A DNA stretch of 64,000 bases from DASVHS01 sp035468985 (GTDB taxonomy: Bacteria; Acidobacteriota; Thermoanaerobaculia; Gp7-AA8). The notes beneath the pieces were generated by a model that ran no database searches, was not told the origin of the DNA, and was given only the letters and a program-made list of their open reading frames with translations. The stretch spans positions 76,636 through 140,635 of the forward strand of contig DATISF010000007.1 in the NCBI GenBank assembly GCA_035468985.1, given 5' to 3'. Shown in pieces: positions 1 through 8,437 of the stretch (position 1 is the stretch's first letter; the number at the start of each line of letters is the position of its first letter). The position numbers were made by a program, and so were the translations under genes.

Positions 1-1541
1 GCCGAGGACGCGCGACCCGGCGTGATCGTCGGATAGAGCACGCCGTTGAGGCGCTGCACGCTGTTCACGAACAGGCGGAAGTTCGACCCCGACTGATAGT
101 TGTTCGCGAAACGGTGCTCGGCGAAGCGCTCGATGCCGCCGACGATGTTCTGGTTGCCCCATCCCTTGCTGCTGATGAAGTAATTCGACTTGACGTTCCA
201 GCCGTCGTTCGAACGCGTTTCCTTGTCGCAGACGCCGCAGAACGTCGGTGAATAGAAGCGGGCATTGCCGTCAGCGCGGTTGCGGACGAGCGTGCCGCGA
301 ACGAAGTCGGTGAACTGAGCGCCGTTGCCGAGGGCAACGCCCCAGTCCATGGCCGAGTACTGCGCCTCGAGCATCCAGTTGTTCGTCAGGACGCCGTTGT
401 AGTGGGCCTGCTTCAGCTTCTGCGGGTCGCGGCGCGGAGCGAGCGAGTCGAAATCGTACGTTGCCGCGGCGCTGAACGCCGACTTGTCGATCGTGCGCTT
501 CAGATCGAGGTAGGACGCCGACAGATTGTGCTTGGCCGTGACCTGGCCGGTCAGCTTTCCTTCCCATCGCTTCTCGTCGGTCGCGGAGGCGAACTCCAGC
601 GCGGAACGCGTCGCGTCGCCGAGAGGAACCGTGCGCAGCGAGCTCTGCGTCGTGCTCGTGGTCTTGCGGCCGGCGCCGAAGAACCACAGGCGGTCCTTCA
701 GGATGAATCCGCCGAGTGTTCCTTCGTACACGCTGTTGAGCTTGCTGACGAGTTTCGTGTTGTTCGCCTTCTGGAGCGGCGTCTTTTCCTGCCAGGCGTT
801 GTTGGTGAGCGAGTCGCGCAGCGACCCGCTGAACTGGTTGCCGCCCGACTTGGTGATCGAGTTCACGACGCCGCCGGTGAATCCGCCGTACTCGGCCGAG
901 ATCGCACCGGTGAGAACCGTCGTCTCCTGGATCGCGTCCTCGATGAAGAGGTTTAGCGACTGGTGACGGATGTTCTCGGTGATCGCCACGCCATTGACCA
1001 TGACCAGGTTGTCATAGCCGGGGCTTCCCGAGATCGAGAGCTGTGAGCCCGAAGGCGTGTTGTCGTTGACGCCCGGGGCGAGCAACGCGGTGGCCAGCAC
1101 GTTGCGCTGCACCGGCAGCTGCTCGACCTGCTTCGCCTGGAGGTTTGCGGAAACCGACGGGGTCTCCAGAACCGACGGCGCCGCCGCCGTGACCGTAATC
1201 GCCTCGGCGACCGCCGCAACCTTGAGGTCCGCGTCAGCACGGCCGGTCTGACCGACGCCGATCTTGACCCTCTTGGTCTGTGTGGCCATGCCCGAGAGCT
1301 CGAACTTGACCGTGAATTCGCCCGGCGGAATCGCACCGAAGCTAAAGCCGCCGGCATCGCCGGTGACGGTTGTGCGCGTGCCCTGCATCTGCGGCGACGA
1401 AATCGTGACTGTGACGCCGGGGAGCGGCGCGCCATCCGTGGTGGCCTGGCCAGTCAGCGAAACCGTCGTCTGCGCGAAGGCCGGGAGGCCAACGAGCAGA
1501 AGCAGCGCAGCGAGCGCTGTGAAACGCGTGAACAGCTTCAT
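1..1541 (-). CDS. TonB-dependent receptor, Oar-like, copy 1 (3' end outside window)
   Basis: Outer-membrane receptor predicted to import an unknown substrate using TonB energy. Translation from the ATG at 1541 begins MKLFTRFTALAALLLLVGLP and runs open to the window edge, giving about 513 N-terminal residues. Visible parts are a signal peptide ending near AFAQ, a carboxypeptidase-regulatory-like domain (about 25-105), a plug region with the segment SISGSPGYDNLVMVNGV, and the start of the barrel. The ribosome site GGAGGAG lies just before the ATG and fixes the start. It is a close paralogue of the two complete genes upstream and belongs to the CarboxypepD_reg/Oar type common in Acidobacteriota. 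The substrate cannot be inferred; no exbB, exbD or tonB gene is nearby. Confidence 0.9.
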   Translation of the reverse strand, partial: MKLFTRFTALAALLLLVGLPAFAQTTVSLTGQATTDGAPLPGVTVTISSPQMQGTRTTVTGDAGGFSFGAIPPGEFTVKFELSGMATQTKRVKIGVGQTGRADADLKVAAVAEAITVTAAAPSVLETPSVSANLQAKQVEQLPVQRNVLATALLAPGVNDNTPSGSQLSISGSPGYDNLVMVNGVAITENIRHQSLNLFIEDAIQETTVLTGAISAEYGGFTGGVVNSITKSGGNQFSGSLRDSLTNNAWQEKTPLQKANNTKLVSKLNSVYEGTLGGFILKDRLWFFGAGRKTTSTTQSSLRTVPLGDATRSALEFASATDEKRWEGKLTGQVTAKHNLSASYLDLKRTIDKSAFSAAATYDFDSLAPRRDPQKLKQAHYNGVLTNNWMLEAQYSAMDWGVALGNGAQFTDFVRGTLVRNRADGNARFYSPTFCGVCDKETRSNDGWNVKSNYFISSKGWGNQNIVGGIERFAEHRFANNYQSGSNFRLFVNSVQRLNGVLYPTITPGRASS

Positions 1542-1771
1542 CCTTCTCCTCCTTGTGTTGTCTGAGAAAACAAATGTGCGAGGACCGAACCCCCTACAAA
1601 TTTGGCGGGCATGTTAGTGCAAATTCCGTAACTTTGCCCGTAACCGAGGAAAGTATTGAAAGCGGATCACTTAGCCATGATTTGGCGGAGCGGACGTCAC
1701 AGTTCGATTCAGCCAACCGGACAGATCTCCACGGATTCTTGGATTCACCATGTGACGTGAGGTGAGGTGGC
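1542..1771 (-). promoter_or_regulatory. Leader/promoter region of receptor copy 1, containing a block shared with copy 2
   Basis: No gene is seen here. Reading the plus strand, the words GACCGAAC (1583), GTGCAAA (1617), CGAGGAAAG (1645), TCACTTA (1667) and CGATTCAGC (1705) recur in the same order upstream of copy 2 (4924, 4957, 4986, 5009, 5046), with only 1-2 nt shifts in spacing. Conservation in non-coding DNA suggests a duplicated promoter or leader. I could not place convincing -35/-10 boxes. Confidence 0.5.
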
Positions 1772-1802
1772 AAAAAAAAGCCCCGGCCTTCCGGCCGGGG
1801 CT
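1772..1802 (-). terminator. Intrinsic terminator of receptor copy 2
   Basis: A perfect 10-bp stem, AGCCCCGGCC and GGCCGGGGCT (1779-1788 and 1793-1802), has a 4-nt loop and is followed on the minus strand by a run of eight U (complement of 1772-1779). It sits 24 nt after the stop of the 1827-4877 gene. Confidence 0.9.
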
Positions 1803-1826
1803 GAGGAGAACTGCGAGAACCTGTGT

Positions 1827-4800
1827 CTAGAAACGGAGACCGAACGAAACGCGGTAGGTCCGTGCTGTCTGATACGACGTCGAGCTTGCCGCCTTGCCGA
1901 AATTGAGGCCCTTCTGCCAGTTCGCTCCCATCGCCTTGCAGTCCGCGCCGGGTGTGCCCTGCGGGCATTCCTTCGCCGTGTCGGTGAAGGGGTTGAACGG
2001 CAGGAAGTTCGAAGACGTATCGGCCGTGCTGACGGACGTGTTCACCGTCGTGATCGCCTGGCTGTTGAACACGTTGACCACCTGACCTTCCGCGAAGAGC
2101 TCCACGCGGCTGATCGGATAACGGTAGTTCAGCGACAGGTCGGTCGAGCTGACGTTGGCGAGCCTGAACTCGCCGCGCTTGCTGAAGTAATACTGCGGTT
2201 CCGTGGGTGCACCCACGTAGGTGGCATTCTTCAGAAGAGTATCCGCGTACGGCGAGAGGTCGATCGTCTGGAGTGCCGAATACGGCAGACCGGAGTCGTA
2301 ATTCTGGAGCAGCGTGATGTTGAGTGCGCCGAGGACATGCGACATGGGAACGTCGTAACCAGCCCACAGGCGCGCGCGATGGCGCTCGTCCTGCGAGAGG
2401 TAGCCCACCGGCAGTCTCTGCGCGTAGTTGTTCAGCTCGGGGTAGAAGATCGATCCCGGGGTGTTGCCAACCGTACCGCCGGTCGCCGACTCCTGTTCGT
2501 CATTTCCCTTCAGCGTCGAGTACGTGTAGTTGAGGCCGACGTTGAAGCGGCTCGGGCGCCAGCTGCCCTGGAACTGAATGCCGCGGTACTTGCGGCTCAC
2601 GTCATTGGAGTTCTGCACGATCGACACATCGTGCGCGATGCCGAGAAAATCGGTCTCGCGCGGCGTGCCGGAGTCGACGCGGAAGGCATAGAAGTCCTTC
2701 CAGTCGCGCGCGACAAGGTCGATGCGCGTGACGAGGTTGCTCGCCCACTGAGCACCGTAGCCGATCGTGTATTCGCTCACGTACGGCGAGCCGAGGCTGC
2801 CGTCGATGCGCGAGGTGTACCCCGGAACCGAAGCGGTGCCGCCGAACGGTCCGGTGGTGCGGATCAGGTCGAGGTTGTCGGTTCCGCACTTGCCTTGCGC
2901 GTTGCAGGCGTGCGTGAACCAGTCATTCACCATCTGCAGGGCGGTGTGCGTGTCGACGAGCTGATCGACCGGCGTGCCCGCCGGATTGATGGCCGGGCCG
3001 AGGTACTGGAAATAGATGCTGGCCGGACTGCCGGCGGCTGCCTGCGAACTGGCCGGGCCATCGACGATGCGCGACGCGTACTGCGCGTACGACGCCGTGA
3101 CACGACCGCGGCCGTTGCCGGCGATGTCATATGTGGCGTTCAGACGCGGCGTGACGCGGCTGTCCTTCGAGACCTTGTTGCCGCTGGCATCGGTCGCATC
3201 GTTCTTGTCATAACGAAGGCCGAGGCTGAAGCTCCAGTGGTCGTTCAGATCCCAGCGATCGTTGATGAAGGCGGAGTTCGTACCGAAGCTGCTGTCGTTG
3301 CGCTGCAGCTCGAAGATCGGGGTCCAGAAGAGGAGCGCGGCCGAACCCGACTTGCCGGGCGTCAGCGTCGGATAGAGCGTGCCGTTGTAGCGGGCGACGC
3401 TGTTGACGAAGACGCGGAAGTTCGAACCGGACTGATAGTTGTTCGCGAAGCGGTGCTCGGCGAAACTCTCCACGCCGCCGACGATGTTCTGGTTGCCCCA
3501 GTTCTTGCTGCTCACGAAGTAGTTGGTCTTGAGGTTCCAGCTGTCGTTCGAACGTGTCTCTTTGCCGCACACGGCGCAGAACGTGGCGGAGTTGTAGCGG
3601 GCATTCCCGTCGGCGCGGTTACGGACGATCGTTCCGCGGATGAAATCGGTGAACTGCGATCCGGAACCGTTGGCCACGCCCCAGTCCATGGCGGAGTACT
3701 GGCCTTCCAGCATCCAGTTGTTGGTGAGCACGCCGTTGTAGTGCGCTGATTTGAGCTTCTGCGGATCGCTGCGCGGCGTGAGTTGCTCGAGATCGTAGGA
3801 CGTGGTCGTGAAGACGGAGCCTTGCTGGGTCGAATCGACGTCGAGATACGACGCCGAGACGTTGTGACGGGCGGTGAGCTGTCCGGTCAGCTTTCCTTCC
3901 AGTCGCCGCTGTTTGGTGCTCGTGGAGAAGTCGATCGATTTTCTCGTGGCATCGCCGAGCGGAACCGTGCGGAGCGCGCTTTGCGTGTCGCTCTTGGTAT
4001 CGCGGCCGGCACCGAAGAACCACAGCCGGTCCTTCAGGACATAGCCCCCGAGCGTTCCTTCGTAGACGGAGCTGAGTTTGTCGAGGAGTTTCGTGCCCGC
4101 GGCCTTCTGACCGGTCGTGCGGTCGGACCACGACGGGTTCGTGAGGCTGTCGCGGAACGAACCGTTGAACTGGTTGCCGCCGGACTTGGTGATCGAGTTC
4201 ACGACGCCGCCGGTGAATCCGCCGTACTCGGCCGAGATCGCGCCGGTGAGCACCGTCGTCTCCTGGATCGCGTCCTCGATGAAGAGATTCAGCGCCTGAT
4301 GACGCACGTTCTCCGTGATCGACACGCCGTTGACCATGACCAGGTTGTCGTAGCCGGGGCTTCCGGAGATCGACAGTTGCCCGGTCGCGGGGGTGTTGCC
4401 GTTGACGCCGGGCGCCAGCTGCGCCGTGGCGAGCACGTTGCGCAGCACCGGAAGCTGCTCGACCTGCTTCGAGGTCAGGTTCGCGGAGACCGACGGGGTC
4501 TCCAGCACCGACGGCGCCGCCGCCGTGACCGTGATCGCCTCGGCGACCGCCGAAACTTTGAGGTCCGCGTCAGCTCGTCCAGTCTGGCCGACGCCGACCT
4601 TGACCCTCTTGGTCTGTGTGGCCATGCCCGAGAGCTCGAACTTGACCGTGTATTCCCCCGGCGGAATCGCGCCGAAGCTGAAACCGCCGGCATCGCCGGT
4701 AACCGCGGTGCGCGTGCCCTGCATCTGCGCCGACGAGAGGGTGACCGTGACGCCGGGAAGCGGCGAGCCATCGGTGGTGGCCTGGCCGGTCAGCGAAGCC

Positions 4801-4877
4801 GTCGTCTGCGCGAAGGCCGGCAGGCCGACGAGCAGAAGCAGCGCAGCGAGCGCCGAAAAACGAGTGAACAACTTCAT
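1827..4877 (-). CDS. TonB-dependent receptor, Oar-like, copy 2
   Basis: Complete 1016-residue outer-membrane receptor. Start chosen at the ATG of MKLFTRFSAL because it gives a clean signal peptide (cleavage near AFAQ) and has GGAGGAG just upstream; a longer reading frame adds 32 unlikely residues. Domain order: signal peptide; carboxypeptidase-regulatory-like domain about 24-105 (LPGVTVTLSSAQMQGTRTAV); TonB plug about 110-230 (NVLATAQLAPGVN, GGFTGGVVNSITKSGG); large beta barrel to a terminal FGLRF, the aromatic C-terminus expected for BAM substrates. It is highly similar to copies 1 and 3 over its whole length. Its own terminator follows and it has its own leader, so it is probably transcribed singly. 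Substrate unknown. Confidence 0.93.
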   Translation of the reverse strand: MKLFTRFSALAALLLLVGLPAFAQTTASLTGQATTDGSPLPGVTVTLSSAQMQGTRTAVTGDAGGFSFGAIPPGEYTVKFELSGMATQTKRVKVGVGQTGRADADLKVSAVAEAITVTAAAPSVLETPSVSANLTSKQVEQLPVLRNVLATAQLAPGVNGNTPATGQLSISGSPGYDNLVMVNGVSITENVRHQALNLFIEDAIQETTVLTGAISAEYGGFTGGVVNSITKSGGNQFNGSFRDSLTNPSWSDRTTGQKAAGTKLLDKLSSVYEGTLGGYVLKDRLWFFGAGRDTKSDTQSALRTVPLGDATRKSIDFSTSTKQRRLEGKLTGQLTARHNVSASYLDVDSTQQGSVFTTTSYDLEQLTPRSDPQKLKSAHYNGVLTNNWMLEGQYSAMDWGVANGSGSQFTDFIRGTIVRNRADGNARYNSATFCAVCGKETRSNDSWNLKTNYFVSSKNWGNQNIVGGVESFAEHRFANNYQSGSNFRVFVNSVARYNGTLYPTLTPGKSGSAALLFWTPIFELQRNDSSFGTNSAFINDRWDLNDHWSFSLGLRYDKNDATDASGNKVSKDSRVTPRLNATYDIAGNGRGRVTASYAQYASRIVDGPASSQAAAGSPASIYFQYLGPAINPAGTPVDQLVDTHTALQMVNDWFTHACNAQGKCGTDNLDLIRTTGPFGGTASVPGYTSRIDGSLGSPYVSEYTIGYGAQWASNLVTRIDLVARDWKDFYAFRVDSGTPRETDFLGIAHDVSIVQNSNDVSRKYRGIQFQGSWRPSRFNVGLNYTYSTLKGNDEQESATGGTVGNTPGSIFYPELNNYAQRLPVGYLSQDERHRARLWAGYDVPMSHVLGALNITLLQNYDSGLPYSALQTIDLSPYADTLLKNATYVGAPTEPQYYFSKRGEFRLANVSSTDLSLNYRYPISRVELFAEGQVVNVFNSQAITTVNTSVSTADTSSNFLPFNPFTDTAKECPQGTPGADCKAMGANWQKGLNFGKAASSTSYQTARTYRVSFGLRF

Positions 4878-4923
4878 CCTTCTTCTCCTCCTTAGTGTTG
4901 TGCGAGAGAAATGACCCTTGGGT

Positions 4924-5054
4924 GACCGAACCCCGTCGGATCGGCGGGGCAGCGTTGTGCAAACATGCGTCACCTCGCCACGTCACGAGGAAAGCTGTTG
5001 ACTCGGCGTCACTTACCGCGGCACGAAAATGTGTCCGTCACAAACCGATTCAGC
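4924..5054 (-). promoter_or_regulatory. Upstream block of receptor copy 2, collinear with that of copy 1
   Basis: This block lies 47-177 nt before the copy 2 start and holds the same ordered words as 1583-1713, although flanking bases have diverged. A GC-rich inverted repeat (CCCC/GGGG arms around 4931-4950) is present only here. The block probably contains the promoter and any operator; no sigma consensus is clear. The upstream region of copy 3 does not share it. Confidence 0.5.
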
Positions 5055-5100
5055 TCGTTGGACACAATTCCGCTTTTCCTTGGATTCAGGAGGCGGCACA

Positions 5101-5130
5101 ACAAAAAGCCCCGGCCTTTCGGCCGGGGCT
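5101..5130 (-). terminator. Intrinsic terminator of receptor copy 3
   Basis: Stem AGCCCCGGCC (5107-5116) and GGCCGGGGCT (5121-5130) with loop TTTC, followed on the minus strand by five U. The stem is identical to that after copy 2, so the terminator was copied with the gene. Confidence 0.88.
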
Positions 5131-5155
5131 GGGGAGAACCGCGAGAACCTGCGGT

Positions 5156-8100
5156 CTAGAAGCGGAGACCGAACGAAACGCGGTAGGTGCGCGGCAACTG
5201 ATACGACGTGGAGCTGGCCGCTTTTCCGAAGCTCGCGCCCTTCTGCCAGTTCGCGCCCATCGCCTTGCAGTCCGCGCCGGCCGTGCCCTGCGGGCATTCC
5301 TTCGGCGTGTCGGTGAAGGGGTTGAACGGCAGGAAGCTCGCGGACGTGTCGGCGGTGTTGACCGTGCTGTTGACCGCGGTGCCACCGGTCGGCGGCACGG
5401 CGATCGACTGCCGGTTGAACATGTTCAACAACTGGCCTTCGGCGTACAGCTCGAGCCGGCTGATCGGATACCGGTAGTTCAGCGAGAGGTTCGTGGAGCT
5501 GACATCCGGCGTGCGGAACTCACCGCGCTTGCTGAAGTAATACTGCGGCTCGGTGGGCGCGCCCACATAGGTCGTGTTCTTCAGGAGCTGATCGGCGTAG
5601 TCCGAGAGATCGATCAGCTGAACGGCTGAATAGGGCTGACCGGAATCGAAGTTCTGCAGCACGGTGATGTTCAGCGCACCGAGGACGTGAGACATCGGAA
5701 CGTCGTAGCCGGCGAACAGACGCGCGCGATGGCGCTCATCTCCTGCCAGGTAGCCCTCGGGGAGACGTTGTTTGAAGGTGTTCAGCTCCGGGTAGAAGAT
5801 CGATCCCGGCGTGTTGCCGACGGTCCCGCTCACGGCCGACTCCTGCTCGTCGTTGCCCTTCAGCGTCGAGTACGTGTAGTTGAGGCCGACGTTGAAGCGG
5901 CTCGGATGCCAGCTGGTCTGGAGCTGAATGCCGCGGTACTTGCGCGTGATGTCGTTGGTGTTCTCGACGATGGAGACATCGTGCGCCAGGCCGAGGAAGT
6001 CGTTCTCACGCGGGGTGCTGGAGTCGACGCGGAAGCCGTAAAAGGCTTTCCAGTCGCGCGAAACCAGATCGACGCGCGTCACGAGGTTCGTGAACCACTG
6101 CGCGCCATACCCGATCGTGAATTCACTCACGTACGGCGAGCTGAGGTCGCCGGCGATGCGCGAGGTGAAGCCCGGAACCGAAGCGGTGCCACCGAACGGT
6201 CCGGTGGTGCGGATCAGGTCGAGGTTGTCGGTTCCGCACTTGCCTTGCGAGTTGCAGGCGTGCGTGAACCAGTCGTTCACCATCTGCAGGGCGGTGTGCG
6301 TGTCGACGAGCTGATCGACCGGCGTGCCGGCCGGATTGATGGCCGGTCCGAGGTACTGGAAATAGATCGTGGCCGGCGTTCCAGCAGAAGCCTGGGAGCT
6401 GGCCGGGCCGTCGACGATGCGCGACGCGTACTGTCCATACGACGCCGTCACGCGATGACGTCCATTGCCGGCGACGTCATACGTGGCGTTCAGACGCGGC
6501 GTGATGCGGCTGTCCTTCGAGACCTTGTTGCCGCTGGCATCGGTCGCATCGTTCTTGTCATAACGAAGGCCGAGGCTGAAGCTCCAGTGGTCGTTCAGAT
6601 CCCAGCGATCGTTGATGAACGCCGACTGTGTTCCGAAGCTGCTCTTGTTTTGCTGCAGCGCGAAGATCGGGGTCCAGAAGAGGAGCGCGGCCGAACCCGA
6701 CTTGCCGGGCGTCAACGTCGGATAGAGCGTGCCGTTGTAGCGGGCGACGCTGTTGACGAAGACGCGGAAGTTCGAACCGGACTGGTAGTTGTTGGCGAAG
6801 CGGTGCTCGCTGAAGTTCTCCACGCCGCCGACGATGTTCTGGTTGCCCCAACCCTTGCTGCTCACGAAGTAGTTGGTCTTGAGGTTCCAGCTGTCGTTCG
6901 AGCGGGTCTCCTTGTCGCAGACGCCGCAGAACGTCGGTGAGTTGAAGCGCGCGTTGCCGTCGGCGCGGTTGCGGACGATCGTTCCGCGGATGAAATCGGT
7001 GAATTTTGATCCGGAACCGTTGGCCACGCCCCAGTCCATGGCGGAGTATTGCGCCTCGAGCATCCAGTTGTTGGTGAGCACGCCGTTGTAGTGCGCGGAT
7101 TTCAGTTTCTGCGGATCCTTGCGCGGCGTGAGCTGCTCGGCATCGTACGAGGTCGTCGTGAAGACCGAGCCCTGCTGGCTCGAATTGACGTCGAGATACG
7201 ACGCCGTGATGTTGTGACGCGCGGTGAGCTGACCGGTCAGCTTTCCTTCCACGCGGCTTTCTTTGGTACTGGTCGCGAAGTCGATCGACTTCCTCGTCGC
7301 GTCGCCGAGGGGAACTGCGCGCAGCGAGCGCTGCTGATCGCCCTTGGTATCGCGGCCGGCGGCGAAGAACCACAGGCGATCCTTCATGATGTAGCCGCCC
7401 AGCGTTCCTTCGTAGACCGAGCTGAGTTTGTCGAGAAGCTTCGTGCCTGCAGCCTCCTGTCCCGTGGACTTCGCCGACCACGACGGATTGGTGAGGCCGT
7501 CGCGGAACGAACCGCTGAACTGATTGCCGCCCGACTTGGTGATCGAGTTGACGACGCCGCCGGTGAATCCGCCGTACTCGGCCGAGATCGCGCCGGTGAG
7601 AACCGTCGTCTCCTGGATGGCGTCCTCGATGAAGAGATTCAGCGCCTGATGACGCACGTTCTCTGTGATCGACACGCCGTTGACCATCACCAGGTTGTCA
7701 TAGCCGGGGCTTCCGGAGATCGACAGCTGGCTGTTGGACGCGGTGTTGTCGTTGACGCCCGGCGCCAGCAGTGCGGTGGCGAGCACGTTGCGCTGCACCG
7801 GCAGCTGCTCGACCTGCTTCGAGGTGAGGTTCGCGGAGACCGACGGCGTCTCCAGCACCGACGGCGCCGCCGCCGTCACCGTGATCGCCTCGGCGACCGC
7901 TGCGACCTTGAGGTCCGCGTCGGCACGGCCGGTCTGGCCGACGCCGATCTTGACCCTCTTCGATTGTGAGGCCATGCCCGAGAGCTCGAACTTGACCGTG
8001 TATTCGCCCGGCGGGATACCGCCGAAGCTAAAGCCGCCGGCATCGCCGGTGACGGCCGTGCGCGTGCCCTGCATCTGCGCCGACGAGATCGTGACCGTGA

Positions 8101-8227
8101 CGCCGGGAAGCGGCGAGCCATCGGTGGTGGCCTGGCCGGTCAGCGAAGCCGTCGTCTGGCCGAACGCAGCCGTGCAGACGAGCAGCATCAGCGCAATGAG
8201 CGCTATGTGTCGCATGAGATCCTTCAT
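5156..8227 (-). CDS. TonB-dependent receptor, Oar-like, copy 3
   Basis: Complete 1023-residue receptor. Start placed at the ATG of MKDLMRHIALIAL: this gives a signal peptide ending near AFGQ and has AGGAGGA just upstream; the longer frame adds 16 residues. Architecture matches copy 2: carboxypeptidase-regulatory-like domain, plug and barrel ending FGLRF. Long stretches are identical to copy 2, while the signal peptide, the extreme 5' region and scattered barrel segments differ; there is a short insertion near the C-terminus around VPPTGGTAVNSTV. It is the most upstream of the three in transcription order and has an unrelated leader, so it may be regulated differently. Substrate unknown. Confidence 0.93.
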   Translation of the reverse strand: MKDLMRHIALIALMLLVCTAAFGQTTASLTGQATTDGSPLPGVTVTISSAQMQGTRTAVTGDAGGFSFGGIPPGEYTVKFELSGMASQSKRVKIGVGQTGRADADLKVAAVAEAITVTAAAPSVLETPSVSANLTSKQVEQLPVQRNVLATALLAPGVNDNTASNSQLSISGSPGYDNLVMVNGVSITENVRHQALNLFIEDAIQETTVLTGAISAEYGGFTGGVVNSITKSGGNQFSGSFRDGLTNPSWSAKSTGQEAAGTKLLDKLSSVYEGTLGGYIMKDRLWFFAAGRDTKGDQQRSLRAVPLGDATRKSIDFATSTKESRVEGKLTGQLTARHNITASYLDVNSSQQGSVFTTTSYDAEQLTPRKDPQKLKSAHYNGVLTNNWMLEAQYSAMDWGVANGSGSKFTDFIRGTIVRNRADGNARFNSPTFCGVCDKETRSNDSWNLKTNYFVSSKGWGNQNIVGGVENFSEHRFANNYQSGSNFRVFVNSVARYNGTLYPTLTPGKSGSAALLFWTPIFALQQNKSSFGTQSAFINDRWDLNDHWSFSLGLRYDKNDATDASGNKVSKDSRITPRLNATYDVAGNGRHRVTASYGQYASRIVDGPASSQASAGTPATIYFQYLGPAINPAGTPVDQLVDTHTALQMVNDWFTHACNSQGKCGTDNLDLIRTTGPFGGTASVPGFTSRIAGDLSSPYVSEFTIGYGAQWFTNLVTRVDLVSRDWKAFYGFRVDSSTPRENDFLGLAHDVSIVENTNDITRKYRGIQLQTSWHPSRFNVGLNYTYSTLKGNDEQESAVSGTVGNTPGSIFYPELNTFKQRLPEGYLAGDERHRARLFAGYDVPMSHVLGALNITVLQNFDSGQPYSAVQLIDLSDYADQLLKNTTYVGAPTEPQYYFSKRGEFRTPDVSSTNLSLNYRYPISRLELYAEGQLLNMFNRQSIAVPPTGGTAVNSTVNTADTSASFLPFNPFTDTPKECPQGTAGADCKAMGANWQKGASFGKAASSTSYQLPRTYRVSFGLRF

Positions 8228-8437
8228 CCTTCCTCCTGTTACGAACGTTGAACCGCTTGTGAATGAACTCGACACAGCGACTGTCGAGCTTCAGGAGGAG
8301 TTGCAAGAACGGCGTGCCCGGATTCGGCCTGTGGAATCGACATTCAGCGTCGCGGAAAATTCGGCGAATCGGAATGCGCGCGCGGTTTCTTGAACGCACG
8401 CTGTTGACGACTGGTCAACTCGTGTGAACGGATGTGA
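8228..8437. other. Intergenic leader of receptor copy 3
   Basis: No gene is seen in these 210 bases between ettA and receptor copy 3 (both minus). They hold the ribosome site of copy 3 and an inverted repeat GTTGAC-N5-GTCAAC (8403-8419) just beyond the ettA stop. No strong terminator with a U-tract follows ettA. Confidence 0.4.

Noticed and set aside
1767..3749. 660-codon plus-strand reading frame opposite receptor copy 2
   Set aside because: Antisense to a conserved receptor; Arg/Val/Glu-rich composition typical of the complementary frame of GC-rich genes; no motif.
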